DNA of 64,000 bases from positions 1-64,000 of the forward strand of contig JAYELS010000038.1 of NCBI GenBank assembly GCA_034717695.1, in the 5' to 3' direction. The position numbers and the translations under genes are program-made. Of this stretch, positions 44,599 to 53,644 are shown piece by piece. The notes beneath the pieces were generated by a model. The model ran no database searches, was not told where the DNA came from, and was given only the letters and a program-made list of their open reading frames with translations. This stretch comes from NAT127 sp034717695 (GTDB lineage Bacteria; Pseudomonadota; Gammaproteobacteria; Pseudomonadales; Porticoccaceae). How positions within the stretch are numbered: the first letter of the stretch is position 1; each line of letters opens with the position of its first letter.

Positions 44599-44644
44599 GC
44601 TGCTTACCTCTAGGGGCACAGCCCCCTTTATCGTTATGCAAGAT

Positions 44645-44674
44645 GGCAAGCGACCCATCCCTGGATCGCTTGCC
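44645..44674 (-). terminator. Hairpin after TonB-dependent receptor 2, possible terminator
   Basis: Nine-base perfect arms (GGCAAGCGA/TCGCTTGCC) enclose a 12-base loop 12 bp after the receptor stop. No T-run follows on the minus strand, so it may only stabilise the receptor mRNA or reduce read-through into the VOC gene. Confidence 0.4.
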
Positions 44675-44685
44675 GGGTGCCGCGA

Positions 44686-46971
44686 TTAAAGCCCGAACTT
44701 GTAGTTGGCCTCAAGTCCGTACATGCGGGGTGCGCCCACCTGCCCAGTGAAAACACCGATGCTGGGAGTGGTGGAAGCGCCGGCGCTCCAGTATTCCTCG
44801 TCGAACAGGTTGCGGCCGAAGAGCGCAAGGCCAAAGCCGCTGCCCTGAATGCCGTCGAGGGAGATCCTCAGGTTGGTGACGCTGTAGGAATCCGCCTCCC
44901 ACACACCGACCACATACTTGTCGCTCCAGTAGACGTCGGCGTTGACCACCAGATCGGTCTCCAGGGCATCGAGCGGGTAGGCGTAGCGCAGGGACGCGGT
45001 GGATGACCAGCGGGGCGTCGGCGACGTAATTTCCGGGGCGGAAGTGCCCGGGAAAGGCGCGACCGCCTGCTTGTCGATGGACTGGTGCAGGTAATTCACC
45101 AGCCAGGACAGCTGCAGGTTGTCGGTGGGCTCCAACACCAGCTCACTCTCGATACCATCGATGGTGGTCTCGCCGCCGTTGACGTTGAGGGACCCGTAGC
45201 CGGGGTTGGGGGGAACCGGCAGTTGCTGCTGCGCCAGGATGGCGCGGTAGGCCTGCACGTTCACCAGAGCCTGAATGTCCTCGTAGTCGGTGCGGAACAC
45301 GGAGAGGTTGTAACGACCCACCGCATCGCCGAGCATCCAGTCGGTCTTGACGCCCACTTCGTAGTCGGTAATCAACTCAGGCTCGTAGCTCTGGAAGGGC
45401 GCGAACACAGTGCCATCGAAGTTCGGGGTGTTGAGGCCGCCCTCGCGGTAACCGCGGCGGGTCACACCGTAGAGGAAGACGCTGTCATTCAACTGATAGT
45501 CGAGACCGAAAGTCCAGGTGGACTCCTCACCGTCGGTATCGGCACGGGCGCTGGACGGGCAATCGCCAGGGCCAACATCGCTGCGGCGCACAGCAACGGC
45601 TTCGGTGAAGGCGCACACTTCCGCCTCGTCCCAGGTGTTGCGCAGGCCGAGGTTGAGCTTCAGGCCCTCCACCAAATCGCCGAGATCGTAGCCGATCTGG
45701 CCGAACAGCGCCTTGTTCTCACGGTAGCCGAAAGTGGCGTTCCAAGGGGCGGGCACGCCCACGCTGAACTGGGTGCCGGACGGCCCCTCTGGCTCCGACT
45801 CCAGGTAGAAGGCACCGACGATCCAGTCGAGCTTACCGTCCATGGCGTTGCCGAGGAACTGCAATTCGTTGGACAGCTGGCTGCTGTGGTCCAGGGAGTT
45901 GGCGTCGAACACCGGCAGCGGGGTGCCATCGGTATCCTGCAGCACGAAGGACTTGGCTTCGCGGTAGCCGAGGATGTTGCGCACGGTGACCGCGTCGTTC
46001 ATATCCCACTCGGTCTTGTTGGAGATGCCCCAGAAGCGGCGATCGACGATGGGCTCCTGACCATAGACGATCTTGTACATGCCGCGATCCTTCTGGGCAG
46101 CGACCAGTTGATCAATGCCCGCCTGCGGAATATTGAACACCAAGCTGAACAGGTTGAGGGGATTGTTGGCATTCTGGTCGATGACTGACGCGGTGCCGGT
46201 TTCGTGGGCATCCATGTAATCGATCACCGTCAGGTTGGAAAGCTCGGGAATCGGCTCCCACAGCACGGACGCGCGGAAATTTTCGTTGTTGACATCGTTC
46301 AGATCGTTGCCGACGCCGAGATTCTTGACGTAGCCATCGGCGTGCTGCTTTTGGTAGGCCAGGCGCACCGCCAGGGTGTCGTTGACGGGCAGATTGACCG
46401 CGCCTTCAACGATGCTGCTGTTGTAGTTGCCGATGCTGGCCTTGGCGTAGCCGTTGACGCCGTCGAAATCCGGCTTGGCCGGGGTCAGGACCACGGCACC
46501 ACCCAAGGTGTTGCGGCCGAACAGGGTCCCCTGGGGGCCTTTCAGCACCTGGATGTTTTCCAGGTCGAAGGTGGGCACGATGGTGGCGCTGTAGGGCAGG
46601 GGAACATCCGCCATGTAGACCACCACGGCGGGCGCGCCGTCGCCGATGGGTACACGCTTCAGGCCGCGCATGGAAATGTCGGCGTTCACGCCGCCACCGG
46701 TGGTGACCACCCGCAGGCCGGGGGACAGGTTGGTGAGATCCTTCAGATCGACGATGCCCTTCTCCTCGATCTGCATGGCGCCGAGGGCGGTGACCGAGAC
46801 CGGCACGGCCTGGGAACTTTCATCGCGGCGGCGGGCGGTGACCACGATTTCGTCCAGGGTGCGAACGGCGGTGCCAGTTTCAATCTGTACGGCGTCCTGC
46901 GCCCAGACCTGGGTAGCGGTGGCGATTCCCAGGGCCAAGAGACCCAGCGAAGAGCGTCCTTTGTAGTGCAT
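44686..46971 (-). CDS. TonB-dependent outer-membrane receptor 2
   Basis: The 761-residue receptor is paralogous to receptor 1: a signal peptide (SLGLLALGIATATQVWAQ), a TonB-box-like LDEIVVTARRRDESSQ, plug motifs (LRVVTTGGGVNADISMRGL, LKGPQGTLFGRNTLGG) and a barrel ending YGLEANYKFGL. ATG 46971 has GGAGAA upstream and starts the signal peptide; the upstream extension is non-coding. It is divergent from TetR 2, which repeats the receptor 1/TetR 1 arrangement. Confidence 0.94.
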   Translation of the reverse strand: MHYKGRSSLGLLALGIATATQVWAQDAVQIETGTAVRTLDEIVVTARRRDESSQAVPVSVTALGAMQIEEKGIVDLKDLTNLSPGLRVVTTGGGVNADISMRGLKRVPIGDGAPAVVVYMADVPLPYSATIVPTFDLENIQVLKGPQGTLFGRNTLGGAVVLTPAKPDFDGVNGYAKASIGNYNSSIVEGAVNLPVNDTLAVRLAYQKQHADGYVKNLGVGNDLNDVNNENFRASVLWEPIPELSNLTVIDYMDAHETGTASVIDQNANNPLNLFSLVFNIPQAGIDQLVAAQKDRGMYKIVYGQEPIVDRRFWGISNKTEWDMNDAVTVRNILGYREAKSFVLQDTDGTPLPVFDANSLDHSSQLSNELQFLGNAMDGKLDWIVGAFYLESEPEGPSGTQFSVGVPAPWNATFGYRENKALFGQIGYDLGDLVEGLKLNLGLRNTWDEAEVCAFTEAVAVRRSDVGPGDCPSSARADTDGEESTWTFGLDYQLNDSVFLYGVTRRGYREGGLNTPNFDGTVFAPFQSYEPELITDYEVGVKTDWMLGDAVGRYNLSVFRTDYEDIQALVNVQAYRAILAQQQLPVPPNPGYGSLNVNGGETTIDGIESELVLEPTDNLQLSWLVNYLHQSIDKQAVAPFPGTSAPEITSPTPRWSSTASLRYAYPLDALETDLVVNADVYWSDKYVVGVWEADSYSVTNLRISLDGIQGSGFGLALFGRNLFDEEYWSAGASTTPSIGVFTGQVGAPRMYGLEANYKFGL

Positions 46972-47057
46972 ATACTTCTCCACTTTGCGTTGTTGGATTG
47001 CGGGGTACGCGCACCCCGCAGGCCGTGAAGGACCTCCCCAGTCTTTCACGGTGGGGC

Positions 47058-47086
47058 GTTATATTGCTTTTTCCCACATAGTGCAA
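47058..47086 (-). promoter_or_regulatory. Sigma-70-like promoter of TonB-dependent receptor 2
   Basis: TTGCAC and TATAAC are separated by 17 bp on the minus strand, nearly identical in form to the promoter of receptor 1. CGGACAAAA lies at 47095-47103 and AGTTTTAACT at 47131-47140, both shared with the other intergenic region. Confidence 0.55.
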
Positions 47087-47246
47087 TGCTGTAGCGGACA
47101 AAACCCGGGCATCGTCCAACAAAAAGCAACAGTTTTAACTTTAAATGTCACTTTATCGAAATGATCTGATGACCTGTAGAATCCCCGCCTTGGCCGCCGC
47201 CAACAACTCCGCTACCCTACCGCCGTCGACCCCGTCGAGACACCCC

Positions 47247-47888
47247 ATGCAGAAACACAAGAAAGGCCGCCGACCCGCCAGGGTCGAAGCCACCATCGAC
47301 AGGATCACCGGCACCACCCTGAACCTGATGCTGAAGCAGGGTGCTGACTCCCTCTCCATCAGCGAGATCTGCCGCGAAGCGGCGGTGGCCCGTCCCACCC
47401 TGTACCGCCACTTCCCCACCCTGGACGCGGTGCTGGAGGGCGTCTTTCTGCGCATAAAAGCCGAATTCGACCGGGGATTGGCGGAGGCCATCGGCACCGA
47501 TCCGGACCCCGCGCGACGGGCCAGGATCCTCGCGGATTATCTCGACGCCCACCTGCGCTCCGGGCGGACCCAGCAATTGTTCATCTCCAACCCCCAGTTC
47601 AGCATCGCGCTGATCGGGCGTTTTTTCGACAACAGGGCAGCGCTCTATCGGGAGATTCTCGACCCTTACTGGGACTTGTTCGAAGGTGTCACCGGATCAC
47701 GGGTCGACAGGGAGGAGGCGGCTCGCCTGCTCAACCATTACTACGTCTCCCTGAATATCCAGACGGCGGTGGGCTCGCCTTCCAAGGACCCAGGTGGCAA
47801 CCTGCTGCGCTTCATCAGGATGCTGGGCACCCTCTCCCCCACGGATAGGGAGTGCGATAAACCGCCGCAGGCGAGAGAGGGAAAATAG
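47247..47888 (+). CDS. TetR-family transcriptional regulator 2
   Basis: The 213-residue regulator has a TetR DNA-binding domain (SISEICREAAVARPTLYRHF) and a C-terminal effector domain. It is paralogous to TetR 1, with the same ARPTLYRHFPTLD turn and a similar N-terminal Lys/Arg-rich start. ATG 47247 (MQKHKKGRRPARVEATIDRI) is preferred because homology begins here. It is divergent from receptor 2, its likely target. Confidence 0.92.
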   Translation: MQKHKKGRRPARVEATIDRITGTTLNLMLKQGADSLSISEICREAAVARPTLYRHFPTLDAVLEGVFLRIKAEFDRGLAEAIGTDPDPARRARILADYLDAHLRSGRTQQLFISNPQFSIALIGRFFDNRAALYREILDPYWDLFEGVTGSRVDREEAARLLNHYYVSLNIQTAVGSPSKDPGGNLLRFIRMLGTLSPTDRECDKPPQAREGK

Positions 47889-47903
47889 AAAGAGAGGGGA
47901 AAA

Positions 47904-47980
47904 TGGCGACCTGGAAGGGACTCGAACCCTCGACCTCCGCCGTGACAGGGCGGCATTCTAACCAACTGAACTACCAGGCC
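47904..47980 (-). tRNA. tRNA-Asp (GTC), second copy
   Basis: This 77-nt gene encodes its CCA end. The anticodon loop CTGTCAC gives GTC. Acceptor arms GGCCTGG/CCAGGTC pair with one G-U. It is identical to the gene at 48067-48143 and separated from it by a terminator-like hairpin. Confidence 0.96.
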
Positions 47981-47999
47981 GTGCATATGACACGGGCAC

Positions 48000-48024
48000 A
48001 AAAAAACCCCGGGCGGGGTTTTTA
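48000..48024 (-). terminator. Intrinsic terminator between the two tRNA-Asp genes
   Basis: Arms CCCCG/CGGGG are flanked by A and T runs on both sides, so it can act in either direction. It lies about 20 bp upstream of the second tRNA-Asp, too close to leave room for a normal promoter for that gene. Confidence 0.8.
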
Positions 48025-48066
48025 TGCCATGAGGCTCAATGGCTGAGCCCTGGACTTGCTTCGAGA

Positions 48067-48143
48067 TGGCGACCTGGAAGGGACTCGAACCCTCGACCTC
48101 CGCCGTGACAGGGCGGCATTCTAACCAACTGAACTACCAGGCC
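48067..48143 (-). tRNA. tRNA-Asp (GTC), first copy
   Basis: This 77-nt gene with encoded CCA and anticodon GTC is identical to the gene at 47904-47980. It follows the tRNA-Val gene by 55 bp on the same strand. Confidence 0.96.
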
Positions 48144-48198
48144 GTGAACTTACCGATCTCGAAACCTTTCTCGCGGGGCACTTTCGGTGACTTGAAAG

Positions 48199-48274
48199 TG
48201 GTGGGTGGTACAGGGGTCGAACCTGTGACCTACGGCTTGTAAGGCCGCCGCTCTCCCAACTGAGCTAACCACCC
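48199..48274 (-). tRNA. tRNA-Val (TAC)
   Basis: This 76-nt gene with encoded CCA has anticodon loop CTTACAA giving TAC. Acceptor arms GGGTGGT/ACCACCC are perfect. It is the first gene of the small minus-strand tRNA cluster. Confidence 0.96.
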
Positions 48275-48484
48275 TCCGTGAGAGACGCGCATTCTACAGA
48301 ATCAATTTTGGCTGTCAATCACCGGTCACACTTTTTATCGCCGCGCCGTGCCGGAGCCTTAAAAACCCGGGTAAAACCCCGGTCCGGCACGGTGCGCCGC
48401 AAAAACACGCGACGCCCCCGACCGCCAAGACAGCGATGCCCTCAACTGGTACCATGGGCGCCCTGTTTCGCCGCCTCGACCGCC

Positions 48485-48841
48485 ATGGAAATCTTCAAGG
48501 AATTCAGCTTCGAATCCGCCCACCTCCTGCCCAACGTACCGGCGGGCCACAAGTGCGGCCGCCTCCATGGCCACTCCTTCCAGGTGACCCTGTACGTCGC
48601 CGGGGAGCCCGGGGAAACCAGCGGCTGGCTGATGGATTTCGCCGATATCAAGGCGGTGTTCAAGCCGATCCTCGAGCGCCTCGATCACCGTTTTCTCAAC
48701 GACATCGAAGGCCTCGAAAACCCCACCAGCGAAAACATCGCCCGCTGGATCTGGCGGGAACTGAAACCCGCCCTCCCCGCCCTGAGCCGGGTGATGATCC
48801 GCGAGACCTGCACCAGCGGCTGCGTCTACAGCGGCGACTGA
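48485..48841 (+). CDS. queD: 6-carboxy-5,6,7,8-tetrahydropterin synthase QueD
   Basis: The 118-residue enzyme makes 6-carboxytetrahydropterin from dihydroneopterin triphosphate in queuosine synthesis. Zinc ligands are His13 (FSFESAHLL) and His28/His30 (GRLHGHSF); the catalytic Cys24 (HKCG), MDFADIK, DHRFLND and a late Glu in IRETCTSGC are present. ATG 48485 matches the family start; the longer frame upstream is not conserved. It stands alone between the tRNA cluster and the convergent UspA-like gene. Confidence 0.95.
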   Translation: MEIFKEFSFESAHLLPNVPAGHKCGRLHGHSFQVTLYVAGEPGETSGWLMDFADIKAVFKPILERLDHRFLNDIEGLENPTSENIARWIWRELKPALPALSRVMIRETCTSGCVYSGD

Positions 48842-48845
48842 CACC

Positions 48846-49643
48846 TCAGGATACGAGCAGGGTTCCCCCCGAGGCGCTGTTGTCGCAGGCCGCCTGCAAC
48901 ACACGCTCGTCGATGCCCCGCACCAGGGGGCGGGGCACCAGCACCAGATCCGCTTCCGGGCCATCGACGATGTGGCGCAGCACCTGGCTCTGCTCGCGGT
49001 GCTCGTTGAGCAGTTGCACCCGGGCGCCCCGGGCGGACAACTCACCCGGTAGGCGAGCGGGCAACAGCCCCATGTTCACCAGGATCACCTCCCGGCACAG
49101 CCCCGCCTCCACCAGCGCCCGCACCATGTCGAGGGCGCGGTGGGCGCCCGCGCCGCCATCGTTGAGCACCTTGACGCGGCGCACCCCCGAACGGCCGGGG
49201 CGCCCCGGTTGGCGCTTGCCGGGCAGATAGAGCCCCGAGGCCTGCTCCACCAGCACCGACACCGGCACGCGCTGCTCCCGCACCTCGAAGCGGTAGCGCA
49301 CCTGGCGGGCCAGGGCGCACTCGTCGAACAACCCCCGCAGCGCCCGGGCGAGCTGTTGACTGTGCTGGCGCAAATGGGGGGCGTGGAGATCCCGCTCCTC
49401 GCCGGTGGAGCGCACCACCTCGGTGGTGAAGGGCAACTCCGCCACCTGCTGCAGCAGCAGATCCTCCACGAACAGACCCACCAGCCCCCATTGAATGCGC
49501 TCCGCCAGTACCACCATGGCCTCGATGGAGGCGCGGCTGATGCCGCGGATGTCCACGGCGATGCAGATCTCCGGGGTTGCGCCCTCGCCGTTGGCGGATT
49601 CCGGGCGCTCGCCGCCGGCCCCGTTGCGGGCTTCAGGATTCAT
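48846..49643 (-). CDS. UspA-like (universal stress protein fold) protein overlapping the Lon-like gene
   Basis: The 265-residue product has an N-terminal segment resembling universal stress proteins: ICIAVDIRGISRASIEAMVVLAERI, then LVGLFVEDLLLQQVAELPFT. The C-terminal half (VLNDGGAGAHRALDMVRAL and LVLVPRPLV) looks like a second nucleotide-binding-like Rossmann segment. No ATP-binding GxxGS motif is clear. Its ATG lies 11 nt inside the 3' end of the Lon-like gene, so the two are translationally coupled and may act together in stress or protein quality control. Confidence 0.65.
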   Translation of the reverse strand: MNPEARNGAGGERPESANGEGATPEICIAVDIRGISRASIEAMVVLAERIQWGLVGLFVEDLLLQQVAELPFTTEVVRSTGEERDLHAPHLRQHSQQLARALRGLFDECALARQVRYRFEVREQRVPVSVLVEQASGLYLPGKRQPGRPGRSGVRRVKVLNDGGAGAHRALDMVRALVEAGLCREVILVNMGLLPARLPGELSARGARVQLLNEHREQSQVLRHIVDGPEADLVLVPRPLVRGIDERVLQAACDNSASGGTLLVS

Positions 49644-52122
49644 CGTCGCCCTCCCCCGCCGTGGCCGCCTTGTCGCCCTCGTCCCCGGAGGGACCGGCGA
49701 ACTTCCTGTGGAGGGCGATCAACTCGGCGATGCGCGCCATCACCCGGCCATTGATGGATGCTGGCGGGTACTGGCCGTCGGCATCCATGGCGCCGGCCTC
49801 GGTGCCCATCAGCAATTCCAGGGCCTCGTCGATGGTGGCAACGGCGTAGATATGAAAGCGCTGCTGCTCGATGGCGGACACCACGGACTTGCGCAGCATC
49901 AGGTGCTCCACATTGGCGCTGGGGATGATGACCCCCTGCTTGCCGCTGAGCCCCCGGGCCTCGCAGATGGCGAAGAAGCCCTCGATCTTCTCGTTGGCGC
50001 CGCCGATGGGCTGCACCTGGCCGTGCTGATTGAGGGAGCCCGTCACCGCCAGATCCTGGCGCACCGGGATACCCGACAGGGCCGAGATCAGCGCCGTCAG
50101 TTCCGCCACCGAGGCGCTGTCACCCTCGATACCGCCGTAGGATTGCTCGAAGGCGAGGGTCGCCGACAGGGGCAGGGGCTGGTTGCGGGCGTAGCGGTCG
50201 GCGAGCAGCGCGGAGATGATCATCACCCCCTTGGCGTGGATCTTCCCGCCGAGGCGCACCTCCCGCTCGATGTCCATCACCCGCCCGGCGCCGAGGCGGG
50301 CGGTGGCGGTGATGCGCATCGGCTTGCCAAAGGCGTAGGCGCCCAGCTGGTAGACCGACAGGCCATTGACCTGGGCGACTTTCGCCCCCTCGGTGTCCAC
50401 CAGCATGACGTTGCGCAGAATGCTCTCGTGGGAGCGCTCGCGGAACTGGTCCATGCGGCGGATGCCGGCGTCGATGGCGCGATCCACATCCTCGCCGGTG
50501 ATCAGCTCGCCGCCCCGCTGGCGGGCCCAGTAGTCCGCCTCGCACAGCAGATCGCCGATGCGGCCCTGGTGCAGGGAGATCTTCAGGTTGTCCTCCACCT
50601 GGCGGGCGCAGTGCTCGATGATCTTGCCGACGCCGCAGCTCTGCAGCGGCTTCACCCCGTGGCGCTGTTGCAGACTCTTCACGAGGCGGGCGAACAGCAG
50701 GGTGGTCTCCGGGGTGCGCCGGACCTCCTCCGCCATGTCCGCCGCCACCTTGAACAGTTGGGCGAACTCCGGGTCGTACTGCTCCAGCAGGTAGTACAGG
50801 TAGCGGTCGCCGGTGAGGATCACCTTGATGTCGAGGGGAATGGGCTCCGGCTCCAGCTGGGTGGTGCTGGCGAAGCTGAACATCTGCTCCAGGGACTGGA
50901 CGCGGATCTCCCGGGAGCGGACGATGCGCTTCAAGGCCTCCCAGGCGAAGGGGTTGCTCAGCACCTTGTCCGCCGCCAGCACCAGGTAGCCGCCGTTGGC
51001 GGCGTGGAAGGCGCCGGGCTTGATGAGGGTGAAGTCGGTGAACAGGGTGCCGAACTGGGCAGTGTGCTCGATGCGCCCCACCAGGTTGATGAACGAAGGG
51101 TTGTCCTCGTGGATCACCGGGGCCCGCACCGCGCCCTCCCCCGCCAGGGGGCTGTTGTCCACCAGCACGTTGACGCTGTACTGGGGAAAATTCTCCGCCT
51201 TGGGCTTTTGGTGTTCCTGCCCCCCGGGGCCCTCCCCCGGGGCGCCCCGGAAGGCATCGACGTTCTCCACCACGTCGGCCTTCACCTCGTCGAGGTAGGC
51301 GAGCACCTGGGGCAGGCCCTCGTAGCGCTTGCACAGCTCGGCGAAGAGCTGGTCCACCGCCAGGCGGCTGAATTCCCGATTGAGTTGCCGCAGCTTCTCG
51401 CGGCCCTCCTTCACCCACAGGGGAAGCTGGCGAACGATGGCCTTGAGGTCCGTCTTGAGGCCTTCGATGACCTCCAGGGTGTGCTTTTGCTCCTCCTCCG
51501 GCAGGGCCTCGAAATCCGGCGGCGAGAGGATCTTGTCGTCCCGCATGGGGGCCAGGGTGTAGCCGTTGGGGGTCTGGATCAGGGCGATGTTCTCGGCCCG
51601 GGCCTTTTCCCCAAGCTCCTGGAAGGCCTGCTGCTCCCGCTGGGAATACTGCTCGCCCATCTCCTGGAGGCGCGACTGATACTCATCGCTCTGGAAAGCG
51701 GCGGGAATGCTGGCCAGGAGGTCCTCGACGCAATGGGCCATGTCGGTGCGCAGCTGGCGCCCCATGCCCATGGGCAGAGCCAGGGCGATGGGCTTGTGGG
51801 GGGCGTCAAAGTTGTTGACGTAGCACCAGTCCCGCAACGGCGCCAGGGGCTCGCCGTTGTCCCCGAGAAAGTCGTCGAGCAGCTCGTGCTTGCCCACCCC
51901 CGGGGAGCCCAGCAGGAAAAGGTTGTAGCCGTCGTGGCGCATGTCGAGGCCAAAGCGCAGGGCCTCGGTGGCGCGCTCCTGGCCGAAGTGATCCTCCAGG
52001 GGCTCGAGGTCGTCGGTGGTGGCGAAGGGCAGCTCTCCCGGCTCGCAGGCGCGGTAGAGCTGGCTTGGCAGCAGCGGTTGGCGGAAATTCCGGGGCTTGG
52101 CATTGTTGTCGTTCTGGCGCAT
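49633..52122 (-). CDS. Lon-like ATP-dependent protease (AAA_32/LonB-type, COG1067)
   Basis: The 829-residue protein has an N-terminal ATP-binding region with Walker A GSPGVGKHE near residue 75, a long helical insertion with coiled-coil character (residues about 150-270), a second ATPase part (GGYLVLAADKVL) and a C-terminal Lon protease domain with the catalytic Ser in EGDSAS and Lys in GGANEKIEG. This domain order differs from canonical Lon and matches the AAA_32-containing group. GGAGG precedes ATG 52122. Confidence 0.9.
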   Translation of the reverse strand: MRQNDNNAKPRNFRQPLLPSQLYRACEPGELPFATTDDLEPLEDHFGQERATEALRFGLDMRHDGYNLFLLGSPGVGKHELLDDFLGDNGEPLAPLRDWCYVNNFDAPHKPIALALPMGMGRQLRTDMAHCVEDLLASIPAAFQSDEYQSRLQEMGEQYSQREQQAFQELGEKARAENIALIQTPNGYTLAPMRDDKILSPPDFEALPEEEQKHTLEVIEGLKTDLKAIVRQLPLWVKEGREKLRQLNREFSRLAVDQLFAELCKRYEGLPQVLAYLDEVKADVVENVDAFRGAPGEGPGGQEHQKPKAENFPQYSVNVLVDNSPLAGEGAVRAPVIHEDNPSFINLVGRIEHTAQFGTLFTDFTLIKPGAFHAANGGYLVLAADKVLSNPFAWEALKRIVRSREIRVQSLEQMFSFASTTQLEPEPIPLDIKVILTGDRYLYYLLEQYDPEFAQLFKVAADMAEEVRRTPETTLLFARLVKSLQQRHGVKPLQSCGVGKIIEHCARQVEDNLKISLHQGRIGDLLCEADYWARQRGGELITGEDVDRAIDAGIRRMDQFRERSHESILRNVMLVDTEGAKVAQVNGLSVYQLGAYAFGKPMRITATARLGAGRVMDIEREVRLGGKIHAKGVMIISALLADRYARNQPLPLSATLAFEQSYGGIEGDSASVAELTALISALSGIPVRQDLAVTGSLNQHGQVQPIGGANEKIEGFFAICEARGLSGKQGVIIPSANVEHLMLRKSVVSAIEQQRFHIYAVATIDEALELLMGTEAGAMDADGQYPPASINGRVMARIAELIALHRKFAGPSGDEGDKAATAGEGDDES

Positions 52123-52214
52123 CGGTCCTCCAGCGCGTGGTTGAACGTTGTTATGGCGTCAGTGGATCATGGCGAGACTCTGCCCGGCGCGCAAGGCACC
52201 CCCGATGCGCCAGA

Positions 52215-53417
52215 TCAGCTTGCGGCGCTGTCGCGGCCGTCATCCCGGGGCGTTGGCAGGTAGCGAAAGGCCACCAGGGCCGCCAACAGGGTCACCAGCA
52301 CGGCCGCATCGAAGGTGCCACTCGGCGAGATTCCCCACATCAGCCCGCCAAACAGCGCCCCCAGGGCACCCCCGGCGCCAAAGCTCGCCGCCGAGTAGAG
52401 GGCCTGGCCCTGGCCGAGCAGTTCGCGGGGAAAATAGCGCCGCAGGTACTCCACCGACACCGCGTGGCAGGCGCCAAAACTCAGGGCGTGGAGGCACTGG
52501 GCGAAGAGCAGCGCCGGCAGCCAGCCGCTGCCATGGCCGATCAGCGCCCAGCGCAGGGCCGTCAGCACCAGGCTGGCGACGAGGATCTGGCGCAGGCTCC
52601 AGCGGGTGAGCAGGCGTCGCATCACCACGAACAGGACGATCTCCGCCAATACGCTCAGGGCCCAGAACAACCCGATCATCCCGCGACTGTAGCCGGCGGC
52701 CTCCAGCTGCAGGCTGAAAAAGCCGTAATAGACCCCGTGGGCCATCTGCAGCAGGAAGGACACCAGCAGGAACGCCCGCACCGGCCGCTGCCCCAGCACC
52801 CGCCACAGATCCCCGCCCCGGGGGCGGACGAAGCGGCGCGGCACCGCCGGCACCCACAGGGACGCCAGCCAGATCATCACCAGAAAGCCGAGCCCGAGGT
52901 AACGGAAATCCTCCACCGCGCCGTCGAACCAATAGCCACCCGCCACCACGGTCATGATGAACCCCACCGACCCCCACACCCGGATGGCGCTGTAGCGCTC
53001 CGGCTCCCCTTGGAGATGGTCGAGGGTCAGGGCCTCGAACTGGGGCATCACCGCGTTCCAGAAAAAGCTGTAGCCGGCCATCACCAGGGCCATGGACCAG
53101 AAGCCGTCGGCGACGAAGATCCCGGCAAAGAACACCATGCCGAGGGCGGCGCCGACCCGGATGGTGGCCATCCGCCGGCCGCTGCGATCGGCGATCCAGC
53201 CCCAGAGGTTCGGGGCCAGCAGGCGGGTGGCCATCTGGATGGCGAGCAGCTGGCCGATCTCGCTGGCGCTGAAACGCTGGTGACTGAGAAAAATCGGCCA
53301 GAACGGATGCAATAACCCCAACAGGCCGTAGTACCAGAAGTAGAAGGCGGACAGGCGGGCGTGGGGAATGGCGGCGGGCACGGGGCTCCCTGTCGGCGGA
53401 CGGTCTGGGACGGGCAT
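52215..53417 (-). CDS. MFS transporter, HcaT-like (MFS_1_like)
   Basis: The 400-residue membrane protein has 12 predicted helices, the N-terminal FYFWYYGLLGLLHPFWPIFL typical of the 3-phenylpropionate/nucleoside:H+ symporter-like group, and the cytoplasmic loop GWIADRSGRR (MFS motif A). It probably imports an aromatic acid or similar small molecule by proton symport, but the substrate is unproven. The start codon is weakly supported; a site a few codons later is possible. Confidence 0.85.
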   Translation of the reverse strand: MPVPDRPPTGSPVPAAIPHARLSAFYFWYYGLLGLLHPFWPIFLSHQRFSASEIGQLLAIQMATRLLAPNLWGWIADRSGRRMATIRVGAALGMVFFAGIFVADGFWSMALVMAGYSFFWNAVMPQFEALTLDHLQGEPERYSAIRVWGSVGFIMTVVAGGYWFDGAVEDFRYLGLGFLVMIWLASLWVPAVPRRFVRPRGGDLWRVLGQRPVRAFLLVSFLLQMAHGVYYGFFSLQLEAAGYSRGMIGLFWALSVLAEIVLFVVMRRLLTRWSLRQILVASLVLTALRWALIGHGSGWLPALLFAQCLHALSFGACHAVSVEYLRRYFPRELLGQGQALYSAASFGAGGALGALFGGLMWGISPSGTFDAAVLVTLLAALVAFRYLPTPRDDGRDSAAS

Positions 53418-53464
53418 TATCGGCGCCTGGACGGGGGGGATGCAAAGTGGGTGTGGGGGGTTTT

Positions 53465-53489
53465 ACGTCTGAAGTCTGACGTCTGACGC
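53465..53489 (+). repeat. Single heptamer-repeat unit upstream of argS
   Basis: The unit reads TCTGAAG, TCTGACG, TCTGACG, then C: three heptamers of the family found at 2107-2249 and 16250-16394. No inverted partner is visible within 150 bp on either side. Confidence 0.75.
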
Positions 53490-53644
53490 CGAGATGGTGG
53501 AGCGGAGGGGCGGCGGGGGCCAAAGGCCCGGCTCTGGTTGGATTGATGCCGACCCGTCAGGCCATGCCTCACGGGACAAGGCCCCGGTTGCATTACCCTC
53601 CCCGTAAACTACAATCCACCGCCCAGCCCGCCCTTGGAATCCCC

